Shown here: piece after piece, positions 1-12,300 of the stretch
How positions within the stretch are numbered: position 1 is the stretch's first letter
Layout: every line of letters begins with the position of its first letter
DNA from: Euborellia annulipes
Lineage: Eukaryota > Arthropoda > Insecta > Dermaptera > Anisolabididae
NCBI GenBank assembly: GCA_023213315.1
Contig: JAKCPI010002630.1
Location: forward strand, 31,563-95,562
Direction of reading: 5' to 3'
DNA: 64,000 bases
Notes under the pieces: model-generated
What the model was told of the DNA's origin: nothing
Seen by the model: the letters and a program-made list of their open reading frames with translations, nothing else
Databases searched by the model: none
Program-made: the position numbers and the translations under genes

Positions 1-2051
1 ATATAAAATGCATTTATTATGAAATTTCAAAAAAATAAGCCGGATGCGCTAGGGCGCCTATGTCGGTATTGAGTGGCGCTAAAGGCCTGATCCGCCTGGG
101 GCGATGGGGGGGGGGGGGGCGAGCGCCCCCCTTCGCCCCTCACCTGGATACACTACTGTTACTTGACACTTATAAGGGTATGTGTTTCTATCTGTGTTTA
201 TATATTATTGTAATTTATATTTTTTTATAATTTTCCATTGTATATAAGATCTGTTAAAAACAATATATTTATATACGTATATATTTTTAGTCCTGAAGAT
301 GGATGGTTTCTATCGAGACCGAAACGTTGGCCCATTAAAAATATTTAAAGAAAAAAATTTGGCTGCCAGTCTCTGCTTTTGCAAGCCTTCCTCTAATTTG
401 CAATTAACGTTTCCTTTGGGATGGACAGGGTGTATTTCTAAATAGGCTAAAAAGGCTGCAGCCTAGAGCGGCATCAAATTCACGGGCGGCAGATTAGCAA
501 TTTCAAAAGTTAAAATAAAGTATTTCAGACGTTAATAATATTTCCCGAACGAATTTAAGAATAAGAAAAAAGGTGAAAACACCAATGAACTCTATTATCC
601 TTTTGTTGTATAAGACAAATGTATTAAGCAAATATGAACTAAAGAGGGAGTGGCAAATGGACTTTAGCCTAGAGGCGGCATCCTGGGGATGAGACATAAA
701 TTAATAAAACGAATTCAGGGCTTTTAACAGAAGCCAGAGCTTTCGAGCCAACGACGTTCATTCCGAGACGAAATAGAATCACTCGCCAAAAAGATGCCTT
801 AAGCTTTTCAAATGTAAATATGAATTGACAACAACCATTTTTTGAAAAATGCTTTCCAGTCCTTCAGGCTAACGAAAATGATCCTCTTTGGACATCAAAA
901 TTTTTGATGAATTTGGAATCTTTCGAGCATAAAATGGTATATTGATAACAAACCACTTTATTGAGGGTGTTGTTTAACGCGTTAGCAAAATATTCGAGAA
1001 AAATGTATTCGGTCAGCCAAAATGGCTAATTGGTTAGCAACGTGTGGCCAGCAAACATTTCTAAACCAATCAGAAATTAATGTCTTTCACTGCTCTAAAG
1101 TTTTTTGGATAGCCTATTAAATAGCATTGAGTGATCGACTTTAAATTTTTTTTTTCTAACCGGAGCGAACCCTGGAAGTTGTTTTAAAATCATATACGAA
1201 TCCCCAGACCAGAATTCTTTAAGTAGCTTTAATATTTGTTTTTCTCTGCTGACCAATTGTGAAATCTTGCTGACCAAGTAATTATTTCGCAGACACATAA
1301 TATTACTACATATTGGGGTTAAATTGTTGACTATTTTTTAGATTGTTTGCTATCAAGGGCTGCAGTCTGATTTGTATTTATTCCGGGCAAAATCTTTGTA
1401 TGCTGACCAAATGATTTAACGGCTGATTTTTGTTGCTAACCAAATTTATTAACGGCAAGCCAAAAAATTCTCCTTTATTAATTACGTTTCGAGCAATAAT
1501 TTATTAAGAATTATTAAATGGACAGTAAATATTAATAAAAAAATACGAAGAAATTCCTAAATTAACCAAAATTATTGAGAAAATCATTCAATTCCAAACT
1601 TATCTGCATTCCTTCTGTAAAATTCTAATCTCACAAATCTTAAAAAGGATCTTTTTAAGATGTAGAAGAAAAGATCAAAAATATAAAAAAAAGCAAACGA
1701 AAAAAAAAAATTATGAAAGGAAATATACAAAAGGCCAAAAAAAATGTGAATTTTGCAGATTAAATAAAAATTGAAACACAGAACAAATTCTAAAGACTTG
1801 GCTGCTGCGGATTGGAATCCAAAATAATTTTTTGAAATCAGAAGAGCTATAAACGAACGAAAAGAGGAATTTTGCTATTCGTTACTTAGCAATAAAGAAG
1901 ATACTAAATAGTAAAATACCAAAGTGAATATTTGACCAATTTGATTCTCTCTTAATTTATTTAAATTTTTTCTTTTTCTTAGCACATTTTTATTCCCCAA
2001 ATAAAATTTTATTTTTAATAAAACATTATAAAAAACTATAATTGAATTAAC
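1..2051. other. Repeat-rich AT DNA, 3' side of the RS-rich gene
   Basis: No convincing coding exon is seen here, although the terminal exon of the RS-rich gene (minus strand) should lie downstream of 2052, either in this stretch or off the window. Positions 40-150 hold a GC-rich fragment with G and C runs that resembles the hAT-like MITE ends elsewhere in the window. Positions about 286-400 hold a hammerhead-like repeat. A minus-strand open stretch at about 1740-1850 could be a terminal exon, but its phase does not join cleanly to the 2052 donor, so it is not called. Confidence 0.5.
288..334 (+). ncRNA. Hammerhead-ribozyme-like core in a dispersed repeat
   Basis: CTGAAGA starts at 293. It is followed by a stem II of GGTTTC with GAGACC (one G-U pair) and then GAAACGTT at 321-328. 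Stem I is weak, about 3 bp. The bases between CTGAAGA and stem II (TGGAT) are longer than in other copies, so activity is doubtful. Downstream sequence (TTGGCTGCCAG, then TCTCTGCTTTTGC) matches the copy at 11640-11760, which places both in one repeat family. Confidence 0.5.
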
Positions 2052-5000
2052 CTGTACATCCTGATCGACCATCGAGGAAGAAAACGGATCTGTTTGTGTC
2101 GAGAAGTCGATTTTATTCTTTTTCCGATATACACAATCGATGCACGTTCCACGAAGGCGATTTTCTTCCTGAGTTGCTGAAACCCTAAAAAAAATGAACA
2201 TAAATAAATTAATAAATATAATTTATTGTTAAGGAGCTAGTAGTTAAATAATAAGTTTAGAATAAAAAATAATTTTTCTACTAAAGGGTGAAATTAGGAA
2301 CGCAAGCCTTGTTTATTTATTTTTTTGGAAATTTTTAAATAATTGTTAATAAATTAATTATTTTAATTAAATTTTAATTTCAATTTTTAATAATTTTTAT
2401 AAATAATGCCTTTATTAACGTCACAATGCAATAATTAACCAATATTTTTTTCTCATTGTTATAATATTTTCTCATGGAATAAACACGTTTTTTGTTAAGG
2501 ATATTCATTTATTTTTTAAGCCTCATTCACTTACATCGCACAAAGGAGTTAAATATTACCAAATCCACTTACAATTTTTCTATTTCCAGGGCATGTTCGG
2601 GTTCATTGAATGTAAGCCGACTAATTCCAAATCGCAAGAGGGGAGATCGGAATAAATTTGGAGGATGTTTCTGGAATGGTAGCCATTGATGACGGAAGCA
2701 GCCAGGTGCTTGCCTCAGACGCGAGTCTGAACGAAATGCTTTGAGAGCTTCTTCGCATCTCAAAAGTAACACTTCGGGCTCCAACGGCGGACTCGCTGAT
2801 CTTTTCAAACACGGCTAGAACAAACACATTTAAATCGACAATCTTTCTTACCTAATTCATGGGTGTTTGTTTTGTTAATATGTTTCAGAGAATAAATTGT
2901 GATCTTACTTTGGATATATCTGGCGGAGGAGGCGCTTCTGGTATGTTGGGATTTGTAAAGGAAAAATTTGTAAATTCTGACTGATGACTCTGCTCATAGC
3001 TAAAACAAAAATTCATTTAGCAATTAATTCAAAGAAGGAAGGAAGAAGAAAGGCGCCAACCAAAAAAAAACAAGATTTTTAGATGCTAAAGACAGGCAAA
3101 AATGTTAAAATTTAATCCACGCATGAGTCTTTTAACATCTGAGCCTATTTAAGATTTATTTACACTAAAGCTAATATAACTAAAATAAATTTTATCGCTC
3201 AGAGCAGAAAGCGAACCAATGAACATAAATTGTGATTTTTTTTTTAAATTATATATGTTGTTAATTTTTGTTTAGAGTATTTAATAAAACACCTACTGAT
3301 GGGCAGAGAATTGCATGAGCGGAGGCGGCACCGGCGTGGGCTGAGGAGGCAAAAGTGGAGGTGGTGGTACCGGCATTGGTGCCGGCGGTGGCACCGGTTG
3401 TGGAATATGACCCTGGTGTGGCATCGGCTGCATATACATTTGGTCTGCAGACGGGCCATAATAGTTATTTTGTTCATAATTCTGAAAAGTACAACTAGAA
3501 AATTGTGGTACCTGGCAAAAGTAAAAATCATTCAAATATTCTATTGCTAATTTATTATATATATATACATATCCTGTTAGTGTAATAAAAATCAAGCACC
3601 TTCAATTTGAATTAACCTTTTATCTTTGGTAACTTTTTGAGATTAAAAGACAGTACAGTACTTTGAGTTTATCTTCAATTTTTTTTTTTTTATTTTATTT
3701 AGATTTTATTTATTTACAGTAGGGTTTATGCAAAAACCGACTTTTTGAAAAACCGTTTTTGGTTTTGAATTTTTGTATGAAACCGGTTTCGGTTTTTTTT
3801 TCGTATAAAAAAGACTTTGCAATAATCGAATCATCCTAGATGAAACGGCATGGGATTCATTAAGAAATGTTTCAAACTTTTAAGTCTTTAAAAATTAATT
3901 TTATTTGTTTTTAATTGTGTAGATTCGCCACTATATATCACAGTTACTAGTTATTTAATTTCATCCCCAGTCCGTAGCACAATGATAGTTCTTTCTAGGT
4001 GGGATCATTCCGTCTCAAGGGACAAAATGTTAAAAAGATATTCTGCCAAATATCCCAAAATCCAAATGTTGATAAAAACTATCAGATGACATGCGTCAAG
4101 TTGACACTTTGCCATTCATTGACTTACTAAAAAAAAAAAAAAAAACAGGCTTTCGATATATACATAATTTTCTCTTAAAACCCGGTTTTTGAGAGCCGAC
4201 AAGCCCTAATTTACAGTAAATAAATTAAAGCAATTATATGCGTTTTCTCATGTTAGCTCAGGGGCCCACATCTTGTGGGTAGGTGAATGGCGACCACGAG
4301 CTGCCCTAGCTGGGACTGGCAGTTCTGCTCTTTGCATGTCAGCCTCTTCCCTTCTATATTTTCAAAAGGCGTCAACCGGCCTGTTCCTTTCCCTCCCGGA
4401 ACCGCCCACACCGCGGGATTTAAGGGTGAAGAAAGATATGCGTTTTCTCATGTGATTATTTCATTGATTTTAAAAAGAAGATGAAAACCTTTTGTATAAG
4501 GGTAATTTTATGGCTGGTGGAATTTGTATTTTTTAAAGAGAAAAATTCTGGCTGCGTTTTCTTCTATTTTTCAGTCTTGATTCTCAACTTTATTGAAATT
4601 TTTTTTAAAGTAAATATTATACAGAGTCCGGCATAATGAATAGTAGGATATAAAAGGCACAGAGCTTGGAAACAAATTGAAAATTTTATAGAAACAAACA
4701 ATGAAAAGAAAGAAAAATATATGCCATTTGAGGAAGGATATAAATGCAGGCAGCCAAGAAATAAAAACGCTCTCGATTCCCTTTGAATGTCCAGACGTTT
4801 CGGGCAAAATTTATTCGCCCATCCTCAGTGAACTATTCTAGTGGGAGAGAGTTAAGTTTTAATAACAAAAACTCATTTATCATCATATTGTTACATTAAA
4901 TAGAATACGTAGTAGAACCTAACAACCACTATGTATACCAAAGGAGACTTAACTCTCTCCCACTAGAATAGTTCACTGAGGATGGGCGAATAAATTTTGC

Positions 5001-8000
5001 CCGAAACGTCTGGACATTCAAAGGGAATCGAGAGCGTTTTTATTTCTTGGCTGCCTGCATTTATATCCTTCCTCAATATATTTCCAGCCATTAAACATTA
5101 TTATATATGCCATTTACCATACCATACATGCCATCACTTGTTTTTTTTTTTTTTTTTGTTTTTTTTATAAAAGTCATTTCGGCTACTGAGGCCATTTGAC
5201 TTTATACATTTATTATGTAAATTTATTAAATACAATGTATCGATGGCTTCCGGCGGGCGTTCAACGGTCTTGTTTTTCGGGGGCCACCTATCCCGATTTT
5301 CAGCACCGCTTGGCGTTGCTTAACAACGTTGATCTTGGTGGCCACTTGGTTTTGAATATGACTCTGTGCAGATGGTCGCCATCACGTTGAACGCATTCCT
5401 CCAGGCGTCGAATGAAAGCTTCCATCACCCGATCCAGGGATCTCTTCCACAGCTGTAGGGATATTGATAAGTAGAAGGATGCGAAACCTCAACCTTTTGC
5501 ACCTTTTTCATATTTATGTTTATCAGGTCTCATCTACCATTAAATTTATTAAAGCCTAAATTTCACTACATGTTTTATAAGACTTTTTAAATTTTGTATG
5601 TATTTTAAGAAAGGACTGACGATGGGACATCGAAACGTTTTCGGCCAATTGGAAAAGCACTCAAGCCTACTGTCTCCTCTGGCACTATAGCCTTCGCTTA
5701 TTTATTATAAACAATCAATTTCGGAATATTTTTAAGAATTATTAAAAAGGTGCTTGCTTTTTTATTTACACTAAATATATAGTATATATATATATTTTTT
5801 AATTCTTTTTCTGTAATTTTTGCAAGTAAATATAAATAAAAACCTGAGGGAAATAATTTGGCATTTGGTTATTATGATAATTATGACTCATCGACGAATG
5901 TGCATGTTTCTTGGGCTGAGTCAATTCCCTTTGGATCTCGACAAGAAAAGGCAGACGTTTCTCTCGTACCCCGTATCCCTTGGGAACGATCTCTTTTCGA
6001 TTAACTGTTTTGATCTCCATACTAAAAAAAAAAAAAATCAAAAAAAATATGTCATTTTATTTTATAGACACTAACATCTTATTAAAAAAAAAATAATAAT
6101 AAACTATTCAATATAAAGGAAAACAAATATAAGAAATAACCTTAAAATAAATTTACAAAAAGGGCTTATAAATTATTAAAACTATTTTTTATTAATTCAT
6201 CATGATTAAAAAAAAAAAAATACGAACCGAAGAATATTTAGAATAAATTGTATATGAATAAGATTAGAAAATATTAAATGTTTTTTTTTTAGAAAACAAA
6301 AACAAACTTTATGTTGACAAAGAAAATAATTTTTTTTTTATTCTCATTGACTTCTAGAAAAATTAAATAAAATTTTCGAACCATAATTAATTAAAATGTT
6401 ATGTTAAAAAAAAATAGACTGAAGGCGAAAGAGAGAGAAAGAAAGAACAGATGGCCTTTTGCAATTAAAATAAAATACATGGATCTTTGATGTTTACTAT
6501 TAATGAATTTTGTGGTTATCCTGTATTTTTTTTTTTTTTTTTTTAATTCTTTTAAGGTCTTTTTCGGCATCGGAGGCCATTTAGACCCCGTCCCTATTTA
6601 TTTCGGGGGGGCTACCCTGCAATTTTAATCGTGTACCAGAGGCAAATATTCGATTACATCCTAAAATTTCACTATAAAAAACAAAAATATTAATTTATTT
6701 AAGGTTCAGGAAATCTCAAATGAGCAACGCAGCTAGTTGTTTTTTCAATTTTTATTTAAATGCAAAGTGCCAGGGCCAACGTTTCGGTCGCATATAGGAC
6801 CATCATCAGGGCCAAGCCATTGTCAATTTATTATTCCTCTTGGTCATATTGGCCAAAGAAATTATTAATAATGCAATAAACTCAATGACCAAATTATTAG
6901 AAACAGTGAATCACTCACTCTCAGTCCATAATAACACACTGTTTCTAATAATTTGGTCATTGAGTTTATTGAATTATTAATAATTTCTTTGGCCAATATG
7001 ACCAAGAGGAATAATAAATTGACAATGGCTTGGCCCTGATGATGGTCCTATATGCGACCGAAACGTTGGCCCTGGCACTTTGCATTTAAATAAAAATTGA
7101 AAAAACAACTAGCTGCGTTGCTCATTGGAGATTTCCTGAACATTAAATAAATCATATTATCAGCTATACACCTCAATTAAAAATATTAATCTTAAGGAAG
7201 GTAGATCGGCAGCCAGGAGAATAAAAAAAACTATTTTAATTTCTTTTGGTGGACGTTTCGGTCGCTAATCGCGTCCTTCTTCGGGATTGTTAAAATACAC
7301 ACACAGATTTTGTTGTGGAATATATAAAAATTGACAAGGGCATCTTTTTGTGTACAGGAAGAGCTTGGAAAAACAACGCACAGAGAGCTCTTCTCGTTAA
7401 AGATGCCCTTGTCAATACTTTATATATTCCACAACAAAATCCATGTGTCCATTTTAACAATCTTTGGTCCCGAAGAAGGACGCGATTGGCGTCCGAAACG
7501 TCGACCAAAAGAAATTAAAATAGTTTTTTTTTATTCTCCTGGCTGCCGATCTACCTTCCTTAAGATCAGGGCCGGCGCAAGCTATTCTGCCGCCTTAGGC
7601 AAGATATTTTTTTTCCGCCCCCCCCCCCCCCAAAAAAAAAAACTTTAAAAATTTAATTTGCCGCCCCCTCCTTAAAAAATTTTTTACCTTTTTTTTTAGA
7701 TACACAAAATTTTTGCCGCCCACGGAACATTTTCTCTAGCGCGAAACCAAAATTTTTTCCCACCCGAAAAAATTTTTTACCTTTTTTTTAGAGACACTGA
7801 ATTTTTGCCGCCCGGGAAACGCGGAACATTTTCTCTTGCGCGGAACCAAAATTTTTTCCCGCCAGCGGAACCAAAATTTGCCGCCCGCGGGACATATTCA
7901 CTAGCACGGAACCAAAATTTTTTCCTCTCGCGCGGAACAAAAATTTGTTTTTGCCGCCCGCGGAACCTAATTTTTTTCGGGTGCCGTTTGCGGAACCAAA

Positions 8001-9303
8001 ATTTTTTTTTCTTTTTGCAATTTTGCCGCCCTAGGCGGCCGCCTAGTTCGCCTAGTGGACGCGCCGCCCCTGCTTAAGATTAATAAATAACAGCCAATTT
8101 TACACTTTTATTAACAACTATATTATTATATTCAAAATACTTGTTAAGAGTGTGGAGTTATTTGAGCAATTTTTCATCTGCTTTTATTCAACTTTTTCTT
8201 ACATGCCTCCCTATACATGCATAAACGTTGTCACGTCAAAAGACAAATTTGATCAAGCCTTCTTGATTAGAGAAGGAATTTAGAATTCCCTCAAATTTCA
8301 AGATGGCTTGGTTAAGCATTGTTGTGATTTGTGAAAACACAATCAGTAGTACCAAAATGTGAAAATAAAATCATTTTTTTCTTTACCAACCCGCTAAAGT
8401 AATAGTATAGTATTAATTAATATTATTATTATTACTTTGGATGTCTCGGTGGAGCATAATCATCCGTCCAAAGTGCAAGAGGTTTTATTTTTGGCAGAGG
8501 TGGCGATAAAGGTGAGAGGCTGATATCGCTGAGACGCGAATCATTTGAAGGAGATTTTCGCTTTATTATATTCAAATCTGTATACCTTGGCGTAAGGAGT
8601 AAGTCCAAAGGACTTCTAGAATGACGTCTGTGAAAAATAAATACGGATGTTACTTATTTCTAGGTTTAGCAATTCAAAAGGGATAAATGAGATGAGCAAG
8701 TTGTCGGAAACCTTTGGCAGAGATGCAAGGGGGACGATTTTCGGGATTTAAATAATGCCACGAGGTTATGAAAATTGCTTTTTTTTTTTTTTGCTTCTAG
8801 CCCGGATGTTGATGCACAATCAAACCTTAATGTATGCATGCATGCATTAATACTCTATAAAATGGCTAAATATGTACAATGAAGGAAAAAAAAACTGTAA
8901 AAAAAATGCTCTATCACAAATTGAGTCGCATTTTATATTATATATATATCTTTATATATATTTTTTATAACCTGTTGGCTGTTTGAAATTATTGAATATA
9001 GCTTTTTTCAAAAATTAAGGTCCTGATGATGTCTCATAGGACGAAATTTACAGGGCCGTCCGCCCGAACCCGTTTATTTAGACTTGCTACCCGCCCGTAA
9101 TTTTTTCATGGGCTCCAAAACCCGCCCGGCCCGGGCGGGCTACGGGCCTACAGGCTTATCCGTACCCGTGCGGAGCTCTACCTTTTCATGTGGAGGGTCA
9201 CATATTTAAAATCTCATGTTTTACATTACCCCATGAAAAGTATAATTTTTTTTTTATTTTAATGAATAAGAATGAAATTGGCACATTTGTATCTGTATTT
9301 ACT

Positions 9304-9335
<32 letters not shown>

Positions 9336-12300
9336 CCATTTTCTACATTTTTTAAGCACAGTAAACCTCCAAATTTATTAACTCCTGGGTACCCCATAAT
9401 TTAAGAAGATCTTGGTCTGTTTTCAAGTTAAATAACCTGTGCTTTTTCGTTTGGATTCAATGTTTTATATTGAATACATGGGGTACCAGGAGGGTTAGGG
9501 GGGGAGCTGCCCCCCTAGAAGCAACAAAAAAAATTAAATGTTTATAAAGTGATGAAACGAAACAAAATTGATGGTTGGCGACGGGGAATGATTCTTTTTG
9601 TTAGGACTCGAGGGTTTTTAGGCCTTTAATTCGAAGGCTTTACCCCCCCCCTGGACGACCATGATCTGACCATGCCCCCCTAGATTTGATCCTGGGTACG
9701 TCCATGATTGAATATCTATATATATATATATATTATAATAAGAGTAGTTATTATATACACGATTGCAAAAGTAAAATTAAATTAAAACATTGAATCCAAA
9801 CGAAAAAGGACAGGTTATTTAACTTGAAAACAGACCAAGATCTTCTTAAATTATGGGGAACACAGGAGTTAGAGCCCTGCGGGTACGGGTTGCCCGTAGG
9901 CCCGTTCCCGCCCGGCCCGCGGCTTTGGAGGCCATGAAAAGATAACGGGCAAGTCTAAATAAACGGGTTCGGGCGGACGGGCATGCAAATGAAATTTTAT
10001 TTTAAAAATTGCTAGACATTCGTACATTCATTCCTAAATCTCGGGCGGGTTTGAAAAAATTCCGGGCGGGTCTGAAGAATGGTAAAAAATTACGGGCGGG
10101 TACGGGGGGAAGTTAAAAAAAAATACGCAGGGGGTCGGGCCAAAAAATCGGCCTGAGGCTCTAACAGGAGTTATTTAATAAATTTGAAGGTTTACTGTGC
10201 TTAAAAAATGTTGAAAATCGCGCGAAAGGGAGGGCGCATAATAACCATAATTAATAAAATTAAGGAATTGATGATTTATTAAAATCAAGACGACAAAATT
10301 GCAATCACTTATTTTTTTTGAACCATCATCAGGGCAGAAAGTAATCTTGAAAATAAAATATCCATTTGAAACATTTTTTTATTAGCACAGTAAACTTTCA
10401 ATTTTATATATATTGTAGTTGTGGATGTTGAGTTGTATCAAGGAAGGGTTGCGAAAGCAGAGACTGGCAGTCGAATTTTTTCCTTAAATACTTTACTCGG
10501 CCGACGTTTAGGTCTCGATAGAGGCCATTTTCAGGGCTAAAAATGTATACATATCAAGGGGGGATACAAGGGGTGGGGAGTAAAGGAGGTAATTACCCCC
10601 CCCCCCTGAGATTTGAGAAAAATATTTTTCTTGGAACATTAAATGTATTTAATGATTAATTTCAGGAGGAGTGGCTGAATATATAATGAGTAGTGAGGAT
10701 ATTCAAGGCAGCCAAAAGCAATAAAGAAAAATATATTTATCTTTAGCTTTATTTCATACGTTGGTCGACGTTTCGGCCGATATTCCGGCCTTCATCAGGA
10801 CAAAGTGCTGTTTGCCTCGAGCTCTTGGCATCTCCTGACAATGCATTTGAGTGAACATTCGTCGAATGTCATGACTTCTGGTTCAATAGTGATTGTCAGG
10901 AGTTGCCTCTATGAGCTCGAGGCAAACAGCATTTTGTCCTGACGAAGGCCGGAATATCGGCCGAAACGTCGACAAACATATGAAATAAAGCTAAAGATAA
11001 ATATATTTTTCTTTATTGCTTTTGGCTACCTTAAATATCCTCACTACTCGTTATTTTTAATATAAAATTTTAAAAATTTAATACTTAAAAATTTGATTTG
11101 TATATTTAAATGCTGGTAAACAAGTACCGAATTAATCTTTAAATTATTGAAAGTAAGAGAAAGTCGTGTGCGACCAGTCACACCAGACTACCCTCCCTCC
11201 GCCGAAAAAACTCTTCTGGATCCGCCCTTGAATATATATATATATATATTAGGAACCGACCGAATATTCGGTTTCGGAAAAAAAAGGTCAAATGATTTGC
11301 AAAAGCGGGAGAGGTGCGGAAAAAATTTTTTCTCTAAAAAAAAAAAGGTAAAATGATTTTTTTACGGGAGGGGAAAAAAATTTTCCGCAGGGGGAACAAA
11401 TTTCAAAAAAAAAAAAGGTAAAATAATAATAATTTTTTATAGGAAATACAAGTCTCGGTTTGGCAGAAACTAAGATTGAGGCGAATATTCGGTTTCGGTT
11501 GAAAATCTTGTTTCGGTCGGACCCTACTTAATATATATATATATAAATTGTTTTTAAAAAAGCTTTTATATTTATTATATTTAATTATATTTTTCCATTG
11601 AATATAAAGCTTAAAATGTTTTAAAAACAATATATATATATATATACATTTTTGGCCCTGAAGATGGCCTCTATCGAGATCGAAACGTCGAAAATATTAA
11701 AAGAAAAAATTTGGCTGCCAGTCTCTGCTTTCGCAACACTTCCTTGATACTTGAATTCTATTAGTAAAACATTAAAGATATTTCGAATTTAAATTAACTA
11801 ATGAAAATAATTACCGTGATCTTTCTGGTGAATATTTGGAATGTGGATAATTTTTTTGTAGTTGTCTCAATTCATCGTCCAATTCCTTAATCCTTCTGCT
11901 ACGAGGTGTGAGACTTCGACTACGACGTTTAGGACTTCTTCGTCCTCTACTTAGACTACGTCTAAATCGTAGAGGGGATCGACGAATTGGACTTCTTCGT
12001 CTTAGTCGTTCCCGATCCCGTTCCCGTTCCCGTTCACGTTCGCGATCACGATCACGTTCTCGTCGACTATATGGACTTCGTCGACTCTCCTTACCCGGGC
12101 TTGATCGACGTGATCGAATACGATCGCGTTCTCGTCTATCTCGCTCCTTATCCCCCCGTTCTTTCTCTTTCTTTTTCTCTTTATCACTATCTTTATCCGT
12201 CAAATCGATTTCTATTTTTTCATTTTTAGCTTCATCCTTTTTTTCTTGTTTATCCACGTTTGGAGCAATTTCTATTTTCTCCTCTTTATTTGTATCAACA

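Larger units (their letters stand above)
4731..5074. mobile_element. Inverted pair of hammerhead-like repeats (pair A)
   Basis: Two arms of about 128 nt (4731-4857 and 4947-5074) are near-perfect reverse complements around an 89-nt centre. Each arm carries a hammerhead-like core pointing outward, then an A/T-rich stretch and the terminal motif GGCTGCC. This is the layout of the other pairs in the window. It has no coding capacity. By established knowledge, inverted or tandem terminal repeats with hammerheads occur in Penelope-like elements; the assignment here is inference. Confidence 0.75.
6695..7178. mobile_element. Inverted pair of hammerhead-like repeats with 12-bp target duplication (pair C)
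   Basis: Arms of about 204 nt (6705-6908 and 6937-7140) are close reverse complements. The unit is flanked by the exact direct repeat AAAAATATTAAT at 6683-6694 and 7179-7190, so the inverted pair was inserted as one element. A tail of about 38 nt (ATTAAATAAATCATATTATC..., ending CACCTCAATT) exists on the right side only, giving the element polarity. A shorter relative sits at 55904-56138. No ORF. Confidence 0.8.
9338..10218. repeat. Long inverted repeat split by two hAT-like insertions
   Basis: Left arm 9338-9466 (from ATTTTCTACAT) is the reverse complement of the right arm, which runs 9784-10218 but is interrupted by the insertion at 9871-10163. The loop holds another insertion, at 9477-9706. 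A shorter related piece follows at about 10365-10400. The host palindrome is therefore older than both insertions. Confidence 0.75.
10684..11049. mobile_element. Inverted pair of hammerhead-like repeats (pair E)
   Basis: Arms of about 157 nt, 10684-about 10842 and about 10893-11049, reverse complements with few differences, enclosing about 50 nt. Each arm has an outward-facing core and ends in GGCAGCC (left) or GGCTACC (right), then GATATT and CCTCACTACTC-type sequence. It sits inside an older hAT-like element in an intron of the RS-rich gene. Confidence 0.75.
10433..11760. repeat. Inverted pair of hammerhead-family repeats, filled with nested elements
   Basis: Segment 10433-10553 (minus) and 11632-11760 (plus) are the two arms: TCAAGGAAG...GCAGAGACTGGCAG on one side and CTGGCTGCCAG-type sequence on the other. 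Each arm has a decayed core (CTGAAAA...TAAACGTC at about 10511-10545 and CTGAAGA...GAAACGTC at 11658-11689). Between them lie a GGCGGATCC-type hAT element (about 10555-11224), which itself contains the fresh pair at 10684-11049, and a fragment with ends TAGGAACCGACCG and CGGTCGGACCCTA (about 11250-11527). Confidence 0.6.

Noticed and set aside
4287..4484. Plus-strand ORFs across 4273-4484
   Set aside because: They run from a retroposed insert through its target duplication into flanking DNA, so they are not a gene.
9022..9055. CTGATGATGTCTCATAGGACGAAATTT as a hammerhead
   Set aside because: Stem II is only 3 bp, stem III cannot form from AAATTT and no stem I is seen; probably a chance or fully decayed match.
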